This document shows, one piece after another, positions 7,693 to 16,427 of a stretch of 47,524 nucleotides of DNA. How positions within the stretch are numbered: position 1 is the stretch's first letter; the number at the start of each line of letters is the position of its first letter. Source of the stretch: JBGPOS01 sp041488155 (GTDB taxonomy: Bacteria > Chloroflexota > Dehalococcoidia > Tepidiformales > Tepidiformaceae); the NCBI GenBank assembly GCA_041488155.1, contig JBGPOS010000027.1, positions 1-47,524 on the forward strand. The letters run 5' to 3'. The notes beneath the pieces are model-generated. The model saw only the letters and a list, made by a program, of their open reading frames with translations, did not search any database and was not told the origin of the DNA. Made by a program: the position numbers and the translations under genes.

Positions 7693-8253
7693 TCACCCTT
7701 TGTCCGGCCGCCTCTGGGCATAGTGCGCGATGATGAGTGTCTCGAACTCTCGCTCCTTGGAGCAGACGCGGCACGTCAGGTACCAGAGCCACAGATCGTC
7801 TGGCGGCCCCCCATATCGCTCCTTTGCAAGGTCGACCGTCTCGTCCACCAGGCGTTGGATCTGGCCCCACGGCGCCGGCACCAGCCGGCTGTAGGCGATT
7901 CCGCCCGGGGTTACGACTCCACGCGCCCCCGTTTCCGCCCCCTCGACCTCGAGCATGACGGGGCGCCGGAAGCGGCCCTCGCCCATCAGGAGCATCGCGT
8001 CGTCTGGCACGCTGACGCCGAGCTTCGCCGCCTTTTTCTGCAAGTCGCTGCGCGTTGACTCGTAGCCGACCGGCACACCGAGCACCGCGGTCGTCGAAGT
8101 CTGGACAAAGGTGATGTCCGACCAGTCGCTTTCGACTTCGTGCCACTCGTCGCGTTCCAGGCGCGGGCAGTCGCAAGTTTCCGCGAGTTCGGGCAGCTCA
8201 GGTTGGGCGCGCTCACCCTTCTTCGATACCGGTACCCGGTGTCGTTCAGTCAC
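7693..8253 (-). CDS. Hypothetical protein with two Cys pairs (186 aa)
   Basis: Start GTG 8253, with TATCGT ending 7 bases before it on the minus strand, consistent with a leaderless mRNA. The protein is soluble. Near the N-terminus is CDCPRLERDEWHEVE and near the C-terminus TCRVCSKEREFETLIIAHYA, so four cysteines could form a metal site or disulfides. The middle carries GYESTRSDLQKKAAKLG, MLLMGEGRFRRPVMLEVEG and a WLWYLTCRVC helix. I do not recognise the family. It lies between leuS and a GH13 gene on the same strand, 250 bases from leuS and 42 bases from the GH13 stop, with no clear functional context. Confidence 0.65.
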   Translation of the reverse strand: MTERHRVPVSKKGERAQPELPELAETCDCPRLERDEWHEVESDWSDITFVQTSTTAVLGVPVGYESTRSDLQKKAAKLGVSVPDDAMLLMGEGRFRRPVMLEVEGAETGARGVVTPGGIAYSRLVPAPWGQIQRLVDETVDLAKERYGGPPDDLWLWYLTCRVCSKEREFETLIIAHYAQRRPDKG

Positions 8254-8295
8254 AGAGGCGACGATACCAGTTGGCCGCCGACGCGCATCCCGCCC

Positions 8296-9921
8296 CTACG
8301 CTGTGACCATCGCTGCCCCGAGCGGTGGCAGCCGGAGGATCCCGGCGGGCCGCGTCCCCTCAAGGCGCAATTCGGTGGCGAGCACGACCCGGTTGAAGCC
8401 AGCCGGGAGGGCGACGTCCGTCTCCCTGGTCGACGTATTCACCGCTACGAGGACACTCCGTCCGTCGGGTGCCCGGCGGACGAAAGCGAACGCTCCTGCA
8501 GGCGCGGTGATTTCGGCATAGTCACCGCTGTGGAGCGCGGGTTCGCGCTTCCGCAGCCAGACGGCCCGGCGGTATAGCGAGAGCAGCGAATCGGGGTCGT
8601 CCGTCTGATCCGCAACGTTGATGTCTTGCGCTCCGTACGGCAGCCAGGGTACCGCCGTGGAGAATCCGCGACCCGGCGAATCGTCCCATTGCATCGGGGT
8701 CCGTTCAGGGTCTCGCCCAATGGTGTGAATCCGCGCGGGGTCCTTTAGCTGCCCCTCAGGGATGTCCACGTCCGGCATCCCGATCTCCTCGCCGTAGTAG
8801 AGAAACGGCGTGGATCGCAGCCCAAGCAGGAGGATGACGGCGGCCCGCGCCCGGTCGAGTCCTCGACCGTCGCCGTTATGTCGGCTCGCGAACCGGAACC
8901 GGTCGTGATTCCCGAGGGCATAGCAGGGCTGTGCCCCCGGAGGCAGCGTGCCCTCCGCGGTGTTGACGATGGCTCGGATCCTGTCCGCATCCCACGGCGT
9001 GTTGATTGGCTCAACTTCCTGGATCAACTTGAAATTGAAGAGCAGATGGAGGCCGTCGAGCGCGTCATCGCCGTAGAAGTGCGCCAGCTCTTCCGGTGTG
9101 CCGAACACTTCGCCCACCGCCACTCGATCGGGGAACTCGTCAAGCACGCGCCGAATTCCATGCACTGCTTCGAATACGTCGGGATAGTTGCGATTCGCCC
9201 GCCACAGGTATCGCGAGACCGCCGACCCGGGCTCCCAATCGGGGTTGAGCACGTTATCCACGAGGTCCGGATGCTTCACGATCATGCCAAGCACGTCGAT
9301 CCGGAAACCATCGATTCCCCGCGCCATCCAGAATCGAAGCACGTCGTGCATCGCCGCAACCACCGCAGGGTTCCGCCAATTCAAGTCTGGCTGTTCGACC
9401 AGGAACGAGTGCAGGTAGTACTGACCGGTCTCTTCGTCAAGCGTCCAGGCCGGGCCACCGAACACGCCTCGCCAATTGTTGGGCAGCGACCCGTCCGGCT
9501 TCGCATCCCTCCAGATATACCAGTCGCGCCTCGGCGAACGACGCGACGAGCGCGCCTCGACGAACCACGGATGCTGGTCCGAGGTGTGGTTCGGGACGTA
9601 GTCCAGCAAGACTCGAATTCCACGCCTGTGGCACTCGCCGATCAGCCGGTCCATCGCGGCAAGGTCCCCGAACTCGGGGCTCACGTCGAGGTAGTCTGAG
9701 ACGTCGTACCCGAAGTCCTTCATCGGCGACGGGAACGTTGGCGAGAGCCAGATCCCATCGATCCCCAGCGAGCGCTCAGTCCCATCGTTCAGGTAGTCGA
9801 GCCGGTCGATGATCCCCTGCAGGTCGCCGATGCCATCGCCGTTGGAGTCCTGGAAGCTCCGGGGGTAGATCTGGTAGAAGACGGCCCGTCGCCACCACTC
9901 CTCGCCTTGATTAGCGGCCAC
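8296..9921 (-). CDS. GH13 alpha-glucosidase (oligo-1,6-glucosidase-like)
   Basis: 541 residues from GTG 9921, with AGGAAGG about 7 bases upstream. The GH13 conserved regions are all present: DYVPNHTS (about 107-114), QPDLNW (177-182), GFRIDVLG with nucleophile D209, VGEVF with acid/base E271, and LGNHDR with D340. QPDLNW is typical of oligo-1,6-glucosidase/alpha-glucosidase subfamilies. The C-terminal ~90 residues form the all-beta domain C. No signal peptide is visible, so it should act in the cytoplasm on imported malto- or isomalto-oligosaccharides or similar alpha-glucosides. A trehalose- or sucrose-hydrolysing specificity cannot be excluded. No sugar transporter or regulator is adjacent. 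Confidence 0.92.
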   Translation of the reverse strand: MAANQGEEWWRRAVFYQIYPRSFQDSNGDGIGDLQGIIDRLDYLNDGTERSLGIDGIWLSPTFPSPMKDFGYDVSDYLDVSPEFGDLAAMDRLIGECHRRGIRVLLDYVPNHTSDQHPWFVEARSSRRSPRRDWYIWRDAKPDGSLPNNWRGVFGGPAWTLDEETGQYYLHSFLVEQPDLNWRNPAVVAAMHDVLRFWMARGIDGFRIDVLGMIVKHPDLVDNVLNPDWEPGSAVSRYLWRANRNYPDVFEAVHGIRRVLDEFPDRVAVGEVFGTPEELAHFYGDDALDGLHLLFNFKLIQEVEPINTPWDADRIRAIVNTAEGTLPPGAQPCYALGNHDRFRFASRHNGDGRGLDRARAAVILLLGLRSTPFLYYGEEIGMPDVDIPEGQLKDPARIHTIGRDPERTPMQWDDSPGRGFSTAVPWLPYGAQDINVADQTDDPDSLLSLYRRAVWLRKREPALHSGDYAEITAPAGAFAFVRRAPDGRSVLVAVNTSTRETDVALPAGFNRVVLATELRLEGTRPAGILRLPPLGAAMVTA

Positions 9922-9981
9922 GCCGGCGCCTTCCTGACCGCCAGGCCCCGACCGCCCCCCGGTGGAATTGATCGGGAACCG

Positions 9982-10332
9982 TCACCCTCGGAGGGCAGCC
10001 GCGGCGCCAGCCACGAACTCGGGTTCCGATTCCAGCACCGCCCGCGAGAGCATGATGACGGCGTCTATCCGCCGGCGCTCCTCGACCAGGTGCCGGATCC
10101 AGAGCGACCCCACCACCCGCGCCACCTCCGCCCGGAACTCCGGGGTGTCATCCCGCCCGGCAAGTCCGGCGAGGTAGGCGGTGCCAGCGACGTTGACCAA
10201 GACGCCGATTTCCCGCGCATGTTGCCGAGCCACGCCGACGAGGAAATTCGCCTGAGTGCTCCCCCATAACTCGGTCCCTGTGCCGCCGCCTTCGTAGCGG
10301 ACCATCAGGTCCGACTCGGTTGCACTCGTCAT
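9982..10332 (-). CDS. Small hypothetical protein coupled to argG (116 aa)
   Basis: ATG 10332 overlaps the argG stop as ATGA, so it is translated by coupling. The protein is mostly helical with small residues: a GGGTGTELWGSTQANFLVG opening, then AGTAYLAGLAG, VARVVGSLWIRHLVEERRR and AVIMLSRAVLESEPEF. It has no cysteines, no clear membrane helix and no motif I recognise. Its place at the end of the arginine cluster suggests expression with arginine synthesis but says nothing firm about function. Confidence 0.65.
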   Translation of the reverse strand: MTSATESDLMVRYEGGGTGTELWGSTQANFLVGVARQHAREIGVLVNVAGTAYLAGLAGRDDTPEFRAEVARVVGSLWIRHLVEERRRIDAVIMLSRAVLESEPEFVAGAAAALRG

Positions 10333-11570
10333 CCCTGGTCCTCCCGCGGCATCGCGATCTTGAGCGATTCGGGCAGTTGGCCCAGGAGTTGCTTGCGCGC
10401 CTGCACACGCGTCTGCAGCCCCCAGATATTGATGAAGCCAACCGCCGCCGTTTGGTCGTAGGTGTCGCCTCGATCATAGGTAGCCAGGGAGCGGTCGTAT
10501 AGCGATTCGTCGGCCTTCCGCCCGACGACCGTCGCCTGGCCGCGGTGCAGGCGCACGCGGATGGTGCCGGTCACGTGCCGCTGGGTACTCGCGACGTAGG
10601 CCGCGATGTCCTGGTGGTGAGCGCTGAACCAGAGGCCGTTGTAGATGAGTTCGGCGTACTCGGTCGCGATCTGCTTCTTCAATCGAATCTGTTGCTTCGA
10701 AAGGGTCATCGCTTCGAGTGCGCGGTGCGCCGTATGAAGGATCGTGGCTGCCGGAGCTTCGTAGATCTCGCGGCTCTTTATCCCTACAAGACGGTCCTCG
10801 ACGTGGTCAACGCGCCCAACCCCGTGCTCCCCGCCGAGCTCGTTCATCCTTTCGACCACCGCCACCGGCTGGAGCGACTCGCCGTCGAGCGTGATCGGCA
10901 TCCCGTGCGCATAGCCGATCTCGACGTAGGCGGGCTCAGCTGGCGTGTCTTCTGGCGAGCGCGTCCATTCGTATGCCTCCGGCGGAGGCTCCTGCCAGGG
11001 ATCTTCGAGCACCCCGGCTTCGGCGCTCCGGCCCCAGAGGTTCTCGTCGATGCTAAACGGCCCCTTCGCCGCCCAGGGAATGTCGATCCCGTGCTTGCGG
11101 AGATACTCAATCTGCGTTTCGCGCGCCATCGCGTTCTCGCGGGTCGGCGCGACGATGGTCAGTGACGGGTCCAGTGTCATGATCCCGACGTCAAACCGCA
11201 CCTGGTCGTTGCCTTTGCCTGTACAGCCATGGGCGACCGCCACCGCCCCTTCTTGGTGCGCCACATCGACCAGCAGCTTCGCCATCAGGGGGCGGGCCAG
11301 GGCCGTCGCCAGCGGGTAGGCGTCCTGGTACACCGCTCCTGCGGCCAGCGCCGGGAACGCGAAGTAGCGGATGAAGTCTTCTTTCGCGTCGATCACGCGC
11401 ACCTTCGCGGCGCCCGCCGCAATCCCGCGCGACTCGACTACCGGTTGCTCCCGGCTCTTGCCTACGTCGATGTTGAGCGCGATCACTTCGTAGCCCTGCT
11501 CGACGGCGAGCCACTTGATGGCCGTGGTGGTATCGAGGCCACCTGAGTAAGCAAGGACAAGCTTCGGCAC
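10329..11570 (-). CDS. argG: Argininosuccinate synthase
   Basis: 413 residues from GTG 11570, usual length. The ATP-pyrophosphatase P-loop is YSGGLDTT near residues 8-15. Other signatures are HGCTGKGNDQVRF and the SIDENLWGRS segment, with a C-terminal helix (QTRVQARKQLLGQLPESL). It condenses citrulline and aspartate with ATP to argininosuccinate, the penultimate step of arginine synthesis. It follows the membrane-protein gene by 94 bases on the same strand, and its stop overlaps the next small gene. The partner argH (argininosuccinate lyase), often adjacent, is not in this window. Confidence 0.97.
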   Translation of the reverse strand: MPKLVLAYSGGLDTTTAIKWLAVEQGYEVIALNIDVGKSREQPVVESRGIAAGAAKVRVIDAKEDFIRYFAFPALAAGAVYQDAYPLATALARPLMAKLLVDVAHQEGAVAVAHGCTGKGNDQVRFDVGIMTLDPSLTIVAPTRENAMARETQIEYLRKHGIDIPWAAKGPFSIDENLWGRSAEAGVLEDPWQEPPPEAYEWTRSPEDTPAEPAYVEIGYAHGMPITLDGESLQPVAVVERMNELGGEHGVGRVDHVEDRLVGIKSREIYEAPAATILHTAHRALEAMTLSKQQIRLKKQIATEYAELIYNGLWFSAHHQDIAAYVASTQRHVTGTIRVRLHRGQATVVGRKADESLYDRSLATYDRGDTYDQTAAVGFINIWGLQTRVQARKQLLGQLPESLKIAMPREDQG

Positions 11571-11614
11571 GGCGGCGATCCAGTCTTAGAGAAGTGCGCA
11601 ACCCCAGTATCGCG

Positions 11615-11632
11615 CCCCGGCATCACCCGGGG
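11615..11632 (-). other. Perfect GC hairpin before argG
   Basis: CCCCGG (11615-11620) and CCGGGG (11627-11632) form a perfect 6-bp stem with a 6-base loop in the 94-base gap upstream of argG. There is no T-tract. It may be an RNA-processing or attenuation structure separating argG from the genes upstream. Confidence 0.3.
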
Positions 11633-11664
11633 AACCGGGCACCGCACGCGAATCCAACTGAGGG

Positions 11665-12018
11665 CTACACCTGCCGCCCGGCCGCCAGCCTCCCAAGCAC
11701 CGACGACACTAAGACCGTTGCAAGGATCCAGCCAACGAGGCCGATGCAAATCCCGCTCACAAGGCCGTTCGAAATCTGGCCACCCAGCGCGAAGGGGAGA
11801 AACGCCATCCCTCCTGCCGTGGCAGCAACCCCGCCAAACATCAGCACTGGTGCCGCTGCTCGCTGAGACCGGTACCAGCTGTCGGTCTGGAGTGGCTCCT
11901 TCGGCGCTCTCGTGCCGCGAGCTCGAAGTGTCGGCAGCTTGCCCATGAGCGCTGCCCAGCCAATGGCCACTACCAGCAAGCCGGCGAGCGTCACTCCCGC
12001 CAATGCGGATGAGATCAA
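11665..12018 (-). CDS. Small membrane protein (117 aa) in the arginine cluster
   Basis: TTG 12018 overlaps the nitrilase stop as TTGA; this start is preferred because it gives an immediate N-terminal membrane helix (ALAGVTLAGLLVVAIGWAAL). Two or three further hydrophobic stretches follow (APVLMFGGVAATAGGMAFL and GICIGLVGWILATVLVSSVL), separated by a polar loop with QTDSWYRSQR. Length and topology suit a small integral membrane protein. No family is recognised. Coupling to the nitrilase suggests joint expression. Confidence 0.6.
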   Translation of the reverse strand: MISSALAGVTLAGLLVVAIGWAALMGKLPTLRARGTRAPKEPLQTDSWYRSQRAAAPVLMFGGVAATAGGMAFLPFALGGQISNGLVSGICIGLVGWILATVLVSSVLGRLAAGRQV

Positions 12019-13112
12019 GCCCGTTCGTCGGGCGGCGCCGTCACAAGTTCTGGCGCCAGGTCGCTGAACGCCCCTTCAAGCTCGCGCCCGTTGCGAATGC
12101 CTCCGGAGGCGATCCCGCCGCCGATTGTCGTCTTCAGCTGCTGCAGCGCCTCGGGGAGGGCCTCTTCGATGCCCACGATTTGCTTCCGCGTAGCGTTGAC
12201 CTTGAACGAGAACACGTCCGGCCGGGTGTAGTGCCCGGCGTGGTCGGCGATCATCTTCTGGAACATGGCTGTGCCGAGATTCGCTTTCGCCGTCAGGATG
12301 CCCTCTTCATTCACCAACGGACCGGCAAGCATGTCGCCGTCCGGGCCGATGATTCCAGAGGAGCCGTCGCAGGGCATGACGATCTCCCTTCGGTGTCCGT
12401 CGATCTCCATCGTCAGGGAGCGGATGTCGTCGGGCATGTCCTCGACGCGCAGGAGACCGCCGCTCATCACGACGTAGGCCGTAGCCTGCATTGCGAATGC
12501 GCGGGAGAGCACCTCCTGGCGTGTGAAGGTACCGCCCGGCCAGCAGCCGGCGTGCACCTGCAACCCCTGGGCGATGAGTGAATAGCCGGGAAGAACCATC
12601 TGGTGTTCCCAGCAGCACAGCCCGCCGAGTTTCCCATACGGCCGGTCGTAGAGCCGCAGCGAACTGCCGTCGCCTTCGCCCCACACCGTCCGCTCCCAGA
12701 AGGTCGGCTTCAGCTTTCGATGCTTGCCGAGAATAACGCCCTCTCTTCCGACGAAGAGGAGTGTGCAGTAGATCGATCCGTGCGTGGTGGCGTCCCGTTC
12801 GGCTACCCCTATGGCCACGTCCGTACCGGCGCGCTTCGCGGCAGCACAGAGCGCATCGGTTGCCGGAGAAGGCACTTCGACGCCGTTGAGCACGAACCGG
12901 CGAAGGAGTTCCCCAAACGCCGGGTGGTTGGGCCACGCCGCGAACGAGGCGTAACCGGAGACCCAGGTCTCTCCGAACACGGCCAGGTCGGCGCCCAGTT
13001 CGCCCGCCCGTTCGATCAGCCCGCAGGCTTTCTCGATGCTCGCATCGCGGTCCAGGTAGACGGGGGCAGCCTGTACCGCTGCCAGGGTGAAATCGTGAAA
13101 CTCGTCGCCCAT
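12015..13112 (-). CDS. Nitrilase-family carbon-nitrogen hydrolase
   Basis: 365 residues from ATG 13112, with AGGGG about 8 bases upstream. The complete catalytic triad is visible: E48 in FGETW, K133 in HRKLKPT and C167 in GGLCCWEH. A CWE motif after the nucleophile and the length of about 365 are typical of true nitrilases (nitrile to carboxylate and ammonia) rather than of carbamoyl-putrescine or beta-ureidopropionate amidases. There is no signal peptide, so it acts in the cytoplasm. It lies between argD and argG in the arginine cluster, which is unusual; a TACCAT at 13133-13138 (minus strand) could give it a separate promoter. The substrate is unknown; cyanoalanine-type or aromatic/aliphatic nitriles are all possible. 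Confidence 0.88.
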   Translation of the reverse strand: MGDEFHDFTLAAVQAAPVYLDRDASIEKACGLIERAGELGADLAVFGETWVSGYASFAAWPNHPAFGELLRRFVLNGVEVPSPATDALCAAAKRAGTDVAIGVAERDATTHGSIYCTLLFVGREGVILGKHRKLKPTFWERTVWGEGDGSSLRLYDRPYGKLGGLCCWEHQMVLPGYSLIAQGLQVHAGCWPGGTFTRQEVLSRAFAMQATAYVVMSGGLLRVEDMPDDIRSLTMEIDGHRREIVMPCDGSSGIIGPDGDMLAGPLVNEEGILTAKANLGTAMFQKMIADHAGHYTRPDVFSFKVNATRKQIVGIEEALPEALQQLKTTIGGGIASGGIRNGRELEGAFSDLAPELVTAPPDERA

Positions 13113-13170
13113 GCATCAACCCCTTTGGTCAGATGGTAGCTCGCTTCAGTCGAGCCGGGCGGACAGCTGC

Positions 13171-14376
13171 CTATTTGGGCGGGGCCGTCACCGCCTGGAT
13201 CGCCTCCTCGAGGATGTCGCAGGCCCGATCCACCTCGTCGTTTGTCACGTTCAGCGGCGGCATCAGGCGAACTGCGTTGGGCCGGACGTTGTTCGCCAGC
13301 AGCCCGCGCTCGCGGCAGGCCGTAACGATGTCGGCCGAACAGTCCCGGCTCAGGCCGATCGCGATTAGCATTCCTCTCCCACGCACCTCCGTGACGACAG
13401 GGAATCGGTCTTCCATCGACCGCAGACGGGCGAAGATACGTTCCGAGGCCGCGCGCGATCGTTCCGGCAGGTTGGTCTCGATGATGTGCTTCATCGTTGC
13501 GACCCCGGCTGCCGTGGCGAGCGGGTTGGCGCCGAAGGTCGTCCCATGGTCGCCCGGCACCAGGTGGGCAGCTATCGCCTCCCTCGCCAGCACGGCCCCA
13601 ATCGGGACGCCCCCGGCGAGGCCCTTGGCCAGGCACATGATGTCGGGCTCGACTCCCTCCTGTTCGTAGGCCCAAAGCGTGCCCGTCCTCCCAACCCCGG
13701 TCTGTATCTCGTCGAAGATGAGCAGCAGCCCGCGTTCGTCGCACCATCGGCGAATGCCCGCCAGGTAGCCAGGGGCGGGCATGTTCACCCCGCCTTCTCC
13801 CTGGATCGGCTCCACGAGCACAGCCACGGTGCGCCCGGTCGTGGCCGCCTTTACGGCTTCGAGGTCGTTCCACGGCACGTGGAAGAACCCCGGCGCCAGC
13901 GGTTCGAACGGTTCGCGATAGCGGACGGTGCCGGTCGCTGCCAGCGCTCCGGTGGTCCGGCCGTGGAAGCCGTCCTGCATCGAGATGATCTCGTAGGCGC
14001 CCTCCTTGGTGTCGTGTCCCCACCGGCGCGCTAGCTTGATCGCCGCCTCGATAGCCTCGGTGCCGGTGTTGCAGAAGAACACTCGGTCGAGGCAGGAGTG
14101 TTCCACCAGGAGCTTCGCGAGTTCGACCATCGGCTTCGTGTAGTACAGGTTCGAAGTGTGGATGAGTTCGCGTGATTGGTTCGCCACCGCCTCAACCACG
14201 ACCGGGTGGGCATGACCCAGCACGTTCACCGCCAGCCCTCCGACGAAGTCCAGGTACTCCTTCCCTTCGCTGTCCCAAACGCGCGTGCCCTCCCCGCGTT
14301 CGATTACGACGGGCTGCCGCCCATAGTTCTGGAACAGGTACCGGTGCTCCTCAGCTATCCAATCAGTCACTGCCAT
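13171..14376 (-). CDS. argD: Acetylornithine aminotransferase
   Basis: 401 residues from ATG 14376; a GTG six bases further in has an AGGGAG six bases upstream and could be the true start. Class III aminotransferase signatures are present: FVGGLAVNVLGHAHP, the NTGTEAIEAAIKLAR helix, QDGFHGRTTGALA, VEPIQGEGGV, LIFDEIQTGVGRTG, and the PLP lysine in MCLAKGLAGGVPIG. It transfers the amino group of glutamate to N-acetylglutamate semialdehyde, giving N-acetylornithine (PLP-dependent, cytoplasmic). It lies 87 bases after argB in the same direction. Related GABA or ornithine aminotransferases look similar, but the arg context decides the call. Confidence 0.95.
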   Translation of the reverse strand: MAVTDWIAEEHRYLFQNYGRQPVVIERGEGTRVWDSEGKEYLDFVGGLAVNVLGHAHPVVVEAVANQSRELIHTSNLYYTKPMVELAKLLVEHSCLDRVFFCNTGTEAIEAAIKLARRWGHDTKEGAYEIISMQDGFHGRTTGALAATGTVRYREPFEPLAPGFFHVPWNDLEAVKAATTGRTVAVLVEPIQGEGGVNMPAPGYLAGIRRWCDERGLLLIFDEIQTGVGRTGTLWAYEQEGVEPDIMCLAKGLAGGVPIGAVLAREAIAAHLVPGDHGTTFGANPLATAAGVATMKHIIETNLPERSRAASERIFARLRSMEDRFPVVTEVRGRGMLIAIGLSRDCSADIVTACRERGLLANNVRPNAVRLMPPLNVTNDEVDRACDILEEAIQAVTAPPK

Positions 14377-14463
14377 CTCCCTGGGGCTCCCTCAACCCTC
14401 ACCATTCCGAAACACCGATACTAGTCGACCCACGCCCATCACTGCGAGTCGCTCATCGCGGCG

Positions 14464-15228
14464 TCAGGCCGTGAACACCGTGCCGCGCCCGTCGAGGGCC
14501 AGCAGACTTCCTCCCAGCCGTCCGTCAACGATCTGTGAGGCCACTCCGAGGCCTACGGCGTGGAGGCATGCTTCAACTTTGGGGATCATCCCTGCGCTTA
14601 CGGTGCCGTCAGCAATGAGCGCGCGGGCGGCCGTTTCGCCCAGAGACGGGACGACTATCCCGTCCCCGTCTCTCACTCCCTCAACGTCTGTGAGGAAAAC
14701 AAGCTTTCGCGCCCTGACCGCAGCTGCCAGGTACCCGGCCAGCGTGTCGGCGTTCACATTCACCAGCTGGTCGGCCCCCTCGCCCGGGACACATCCGATC
14801 GGGCTGACGACAGCCACGATCCCGGCCTCACGGAGCGCAAACACCACCTCAGGGTGGACTGCCACCGGTTCGCCCACGAATCCCAACTCGGCGGCCGCCA
14901 TCCGGCACTCGAGCAACCGCCCATCTGCCCCGGAAATACCAACCGCGGTAGCACCCGCCGCGTTGATAGCTGCCACGATTTGCTTATTCACCAGCCCGGC
15001 GAAGACCGCCACCACCACCGGAAGCACTGCTTCATCGGTCACACGTAGGCCTCGCTCGAAGCGAGAAGGGATCGCCATCCGCTCCAGCCAACTGCTCGCC
15101 TCGGCCCCGCCGCCATGGACGATTACCGGCACGTCTCCCGCCCGTGCCAGCGCCGCGATGTCCCGAAACGTCGTGTCAGCGGCGCCCAGCGTGCTCCCGC
15201 CGATCTTGACGACCAGCGGCCCGTTCAC
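14464..15228 (-). CDS. argB: Acetylglutamate kinase
   Basis: Start GTG 15228 overlaps the argJ stop (GTGA), giving 254 residues that begin directly at VVKIGGSTLG, the expected family N-terminus; a longer upstream extension is rejected. Other signatures: VIVHGGGAEASSWL (substrate loop), INAAGATAVGISGADG, VNVNADTLAGYLAAA, LVFLTDVEGVRDGDG and SAGMIPKVEACLHAV. It phosphorylates N-acetylglutamate with ATP, usually the feedback-controlled step of arginine synthesis. I do not see the N-terminal helix linked to the arginine-inhibited hexameric form, so the enzyme may be arginine-insensitive; this is inference. Confidence 0.95.
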   Translation of the reverse strand: MNGPLVVKIGGSTLGAADTTFRDIAALARAGDVPVIVHGGGAEASSWLERMAIPSRFERGLRVTDEAVLPVVVAVFAGLVNKQIVAAINAAGATAVGISGADGRLLECRMAAAELGFVGEPVAVHPEVVFALREAGIVAVVSPIGCVPGEGADQLVNVNADTLAGYLAAAVRARKLVFLTDVEGVRDGDGIVVPSLGETAARALIADGTVSAGMIPKVEACLHAVGLGVASQIVDGRLGGSLLALDGRGTVFTA

Positions 15229-16427
15229 GTGTGGTAGTCGGCGTTGATCTTCACGTAATCGGCGCTCAGGTCGCACCCCCAGCCAGTCGCACGGGCCGTA
15301 CCCGCGCCGAGCCCGACCTCGATTGTCACCGTGTCCGCCCGCATCGAATCCGCCACTGCGCGGGGGTCGAACTCCGTGGGCCTGGCATCTTCGAAGACGC
15401 GGTGCCCATTGATGGCGACGGTCACCTCCGGCTCCGAGATGGTCACGCCCGATCGTCCGATCACGGCGACGATCCGCCCCCAGTTCGGGTCGGCCCCGTG
15501 CACCGCGCTCTTGAGCAAGTACGAAGTCGCCATCAGACGCACGAGGATCCGGGCCTCCCCTTCGCTGACCGCGGCGCGGACTCGGAACTCGATCAGCTTG
15601 GTAGCTCCCTCGCCGTCACGGGCAATGGCCTGCGCGAGGTAGATGCAGAGCGCCTCGAGCGCGGCGCTGAACTCGCCGGCGAGCGTCGATCCTTCGTCGA
15701 TCGTCGCTCCACCGGCGGCGCCGTTCGCCAAGAGCAGCACGGTGTCGCTCGGACTCGTGTCGCCGTCGACGGAGACCAGGTTGAACGACCGCTCTACGGC
15801 CACGCTTAGCGTTTTCTGCAAGAAGGACTGGGCGATCGGCGCATCCGTCGTCAGGAACGCCAGCATGGTGGCCATGTTCGGGTGGATCATCCCCGAACCC
15901 TTCGTGCAACCGCCGAGCATATACCCCCCGAACCGCACCGACCCATGTTTAGGCCGCGTGTCGGTCGTCATGATGGCGCGGGCGAAGTCGAGGCCGCCCT
16001 GTGCTGATAGCACGACCTCGCTAATTCCCCATTCGATCTTGTCCATCGGCAGGAAGTGCCCGATGACTCCCGTGCTGCACACCGCCACGTCCTGCGGGTC
16101 GATGTCGGCCCTGCCTGCCGCCAGCTCGGCCATCCGCCGTGCGTCGTCGAGCCCCCGCTCGCCGGTGCTCGAATTTGCAACCCCGCTGTTGACGACCACC
16201 GCCTGGGCTCGGCCGTCGCGCAGGTGTTCCCGGTTGAGGTCCACCGAAGCTGAGTGCAAGAGGTTTCGGGTGTAGGTCGCAGCCACAGCGCAGGGAGAGT
16301 CCGAGGCCAGGATTCCAACGTCCAGCTTGTTCGCGCCGTACGACTTGATCCCGGCATAAACCGCGCCCGCCATGAACCCCTTCGCCGAGGTCACTGAACC
16401 GGCCGGGTCGATCTCCAGCTCAGCCAT
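15225..16427 (-). CDS. argJ: Bifunctional glutamate N-acetyltransferase / ornithine acetyltransferase
   Basis: Start ATG 16427 shares one base with the argC stop (TGATG), giving 400 residues, normal for ArgJ; the longer frame upstream lies inside argC and is rejected. Residues 1-30 read SVTSAKGFMAGAVYAGIK, the typical opening. The autoproteolysis site is intact in GSGMIHPNMATMLAFLTTD (cleavage before the Thr of ATML). Also seen are VSVDGDTSPSDTV and SAVHGADPNWGRIVAVIGRSG. It transfers acetyl from N-acetylornithine to glutamate (cyclic pathway), and some members also use acetyl-CoA. No argA-type gene is nearby, which fits the cyclic route. Confidence 0.96.
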   Translation of the reverse strand: MAELEIDPAGSVTSAKGFMAGAVYAGIKSYGANKLDVGILASDSPCAVAATYTRNLLHSASVDLNREHLRDGRAQAVVVNSGVANSSTGERGLDDARRMAELAAGRADIDPQDVAVCSTGVIGHFLPMDKIEWGISEVVLSAQGGLDFARAIMTTDTRPKHGSVRFGGYMLGGCTKGSGMIHPNMATMLAFLTTDAPIAQSFLQKTLSVAVERSFNLVSVDGDTSPSDTVLLLANGAAGGATIDEGSTLAGEFSAALEALCIYLAQAIARDGEGATKLIEFRVRAAVSEGEARILVRLMATSYLLKSAVHGADPNWGRIVAVIGRSGVTISEPEVTVAINGHRVFEDARPTEFDPRAVADSMRADTVTIEVGLGAGTARATGWGCDLSADYVKINADYHT

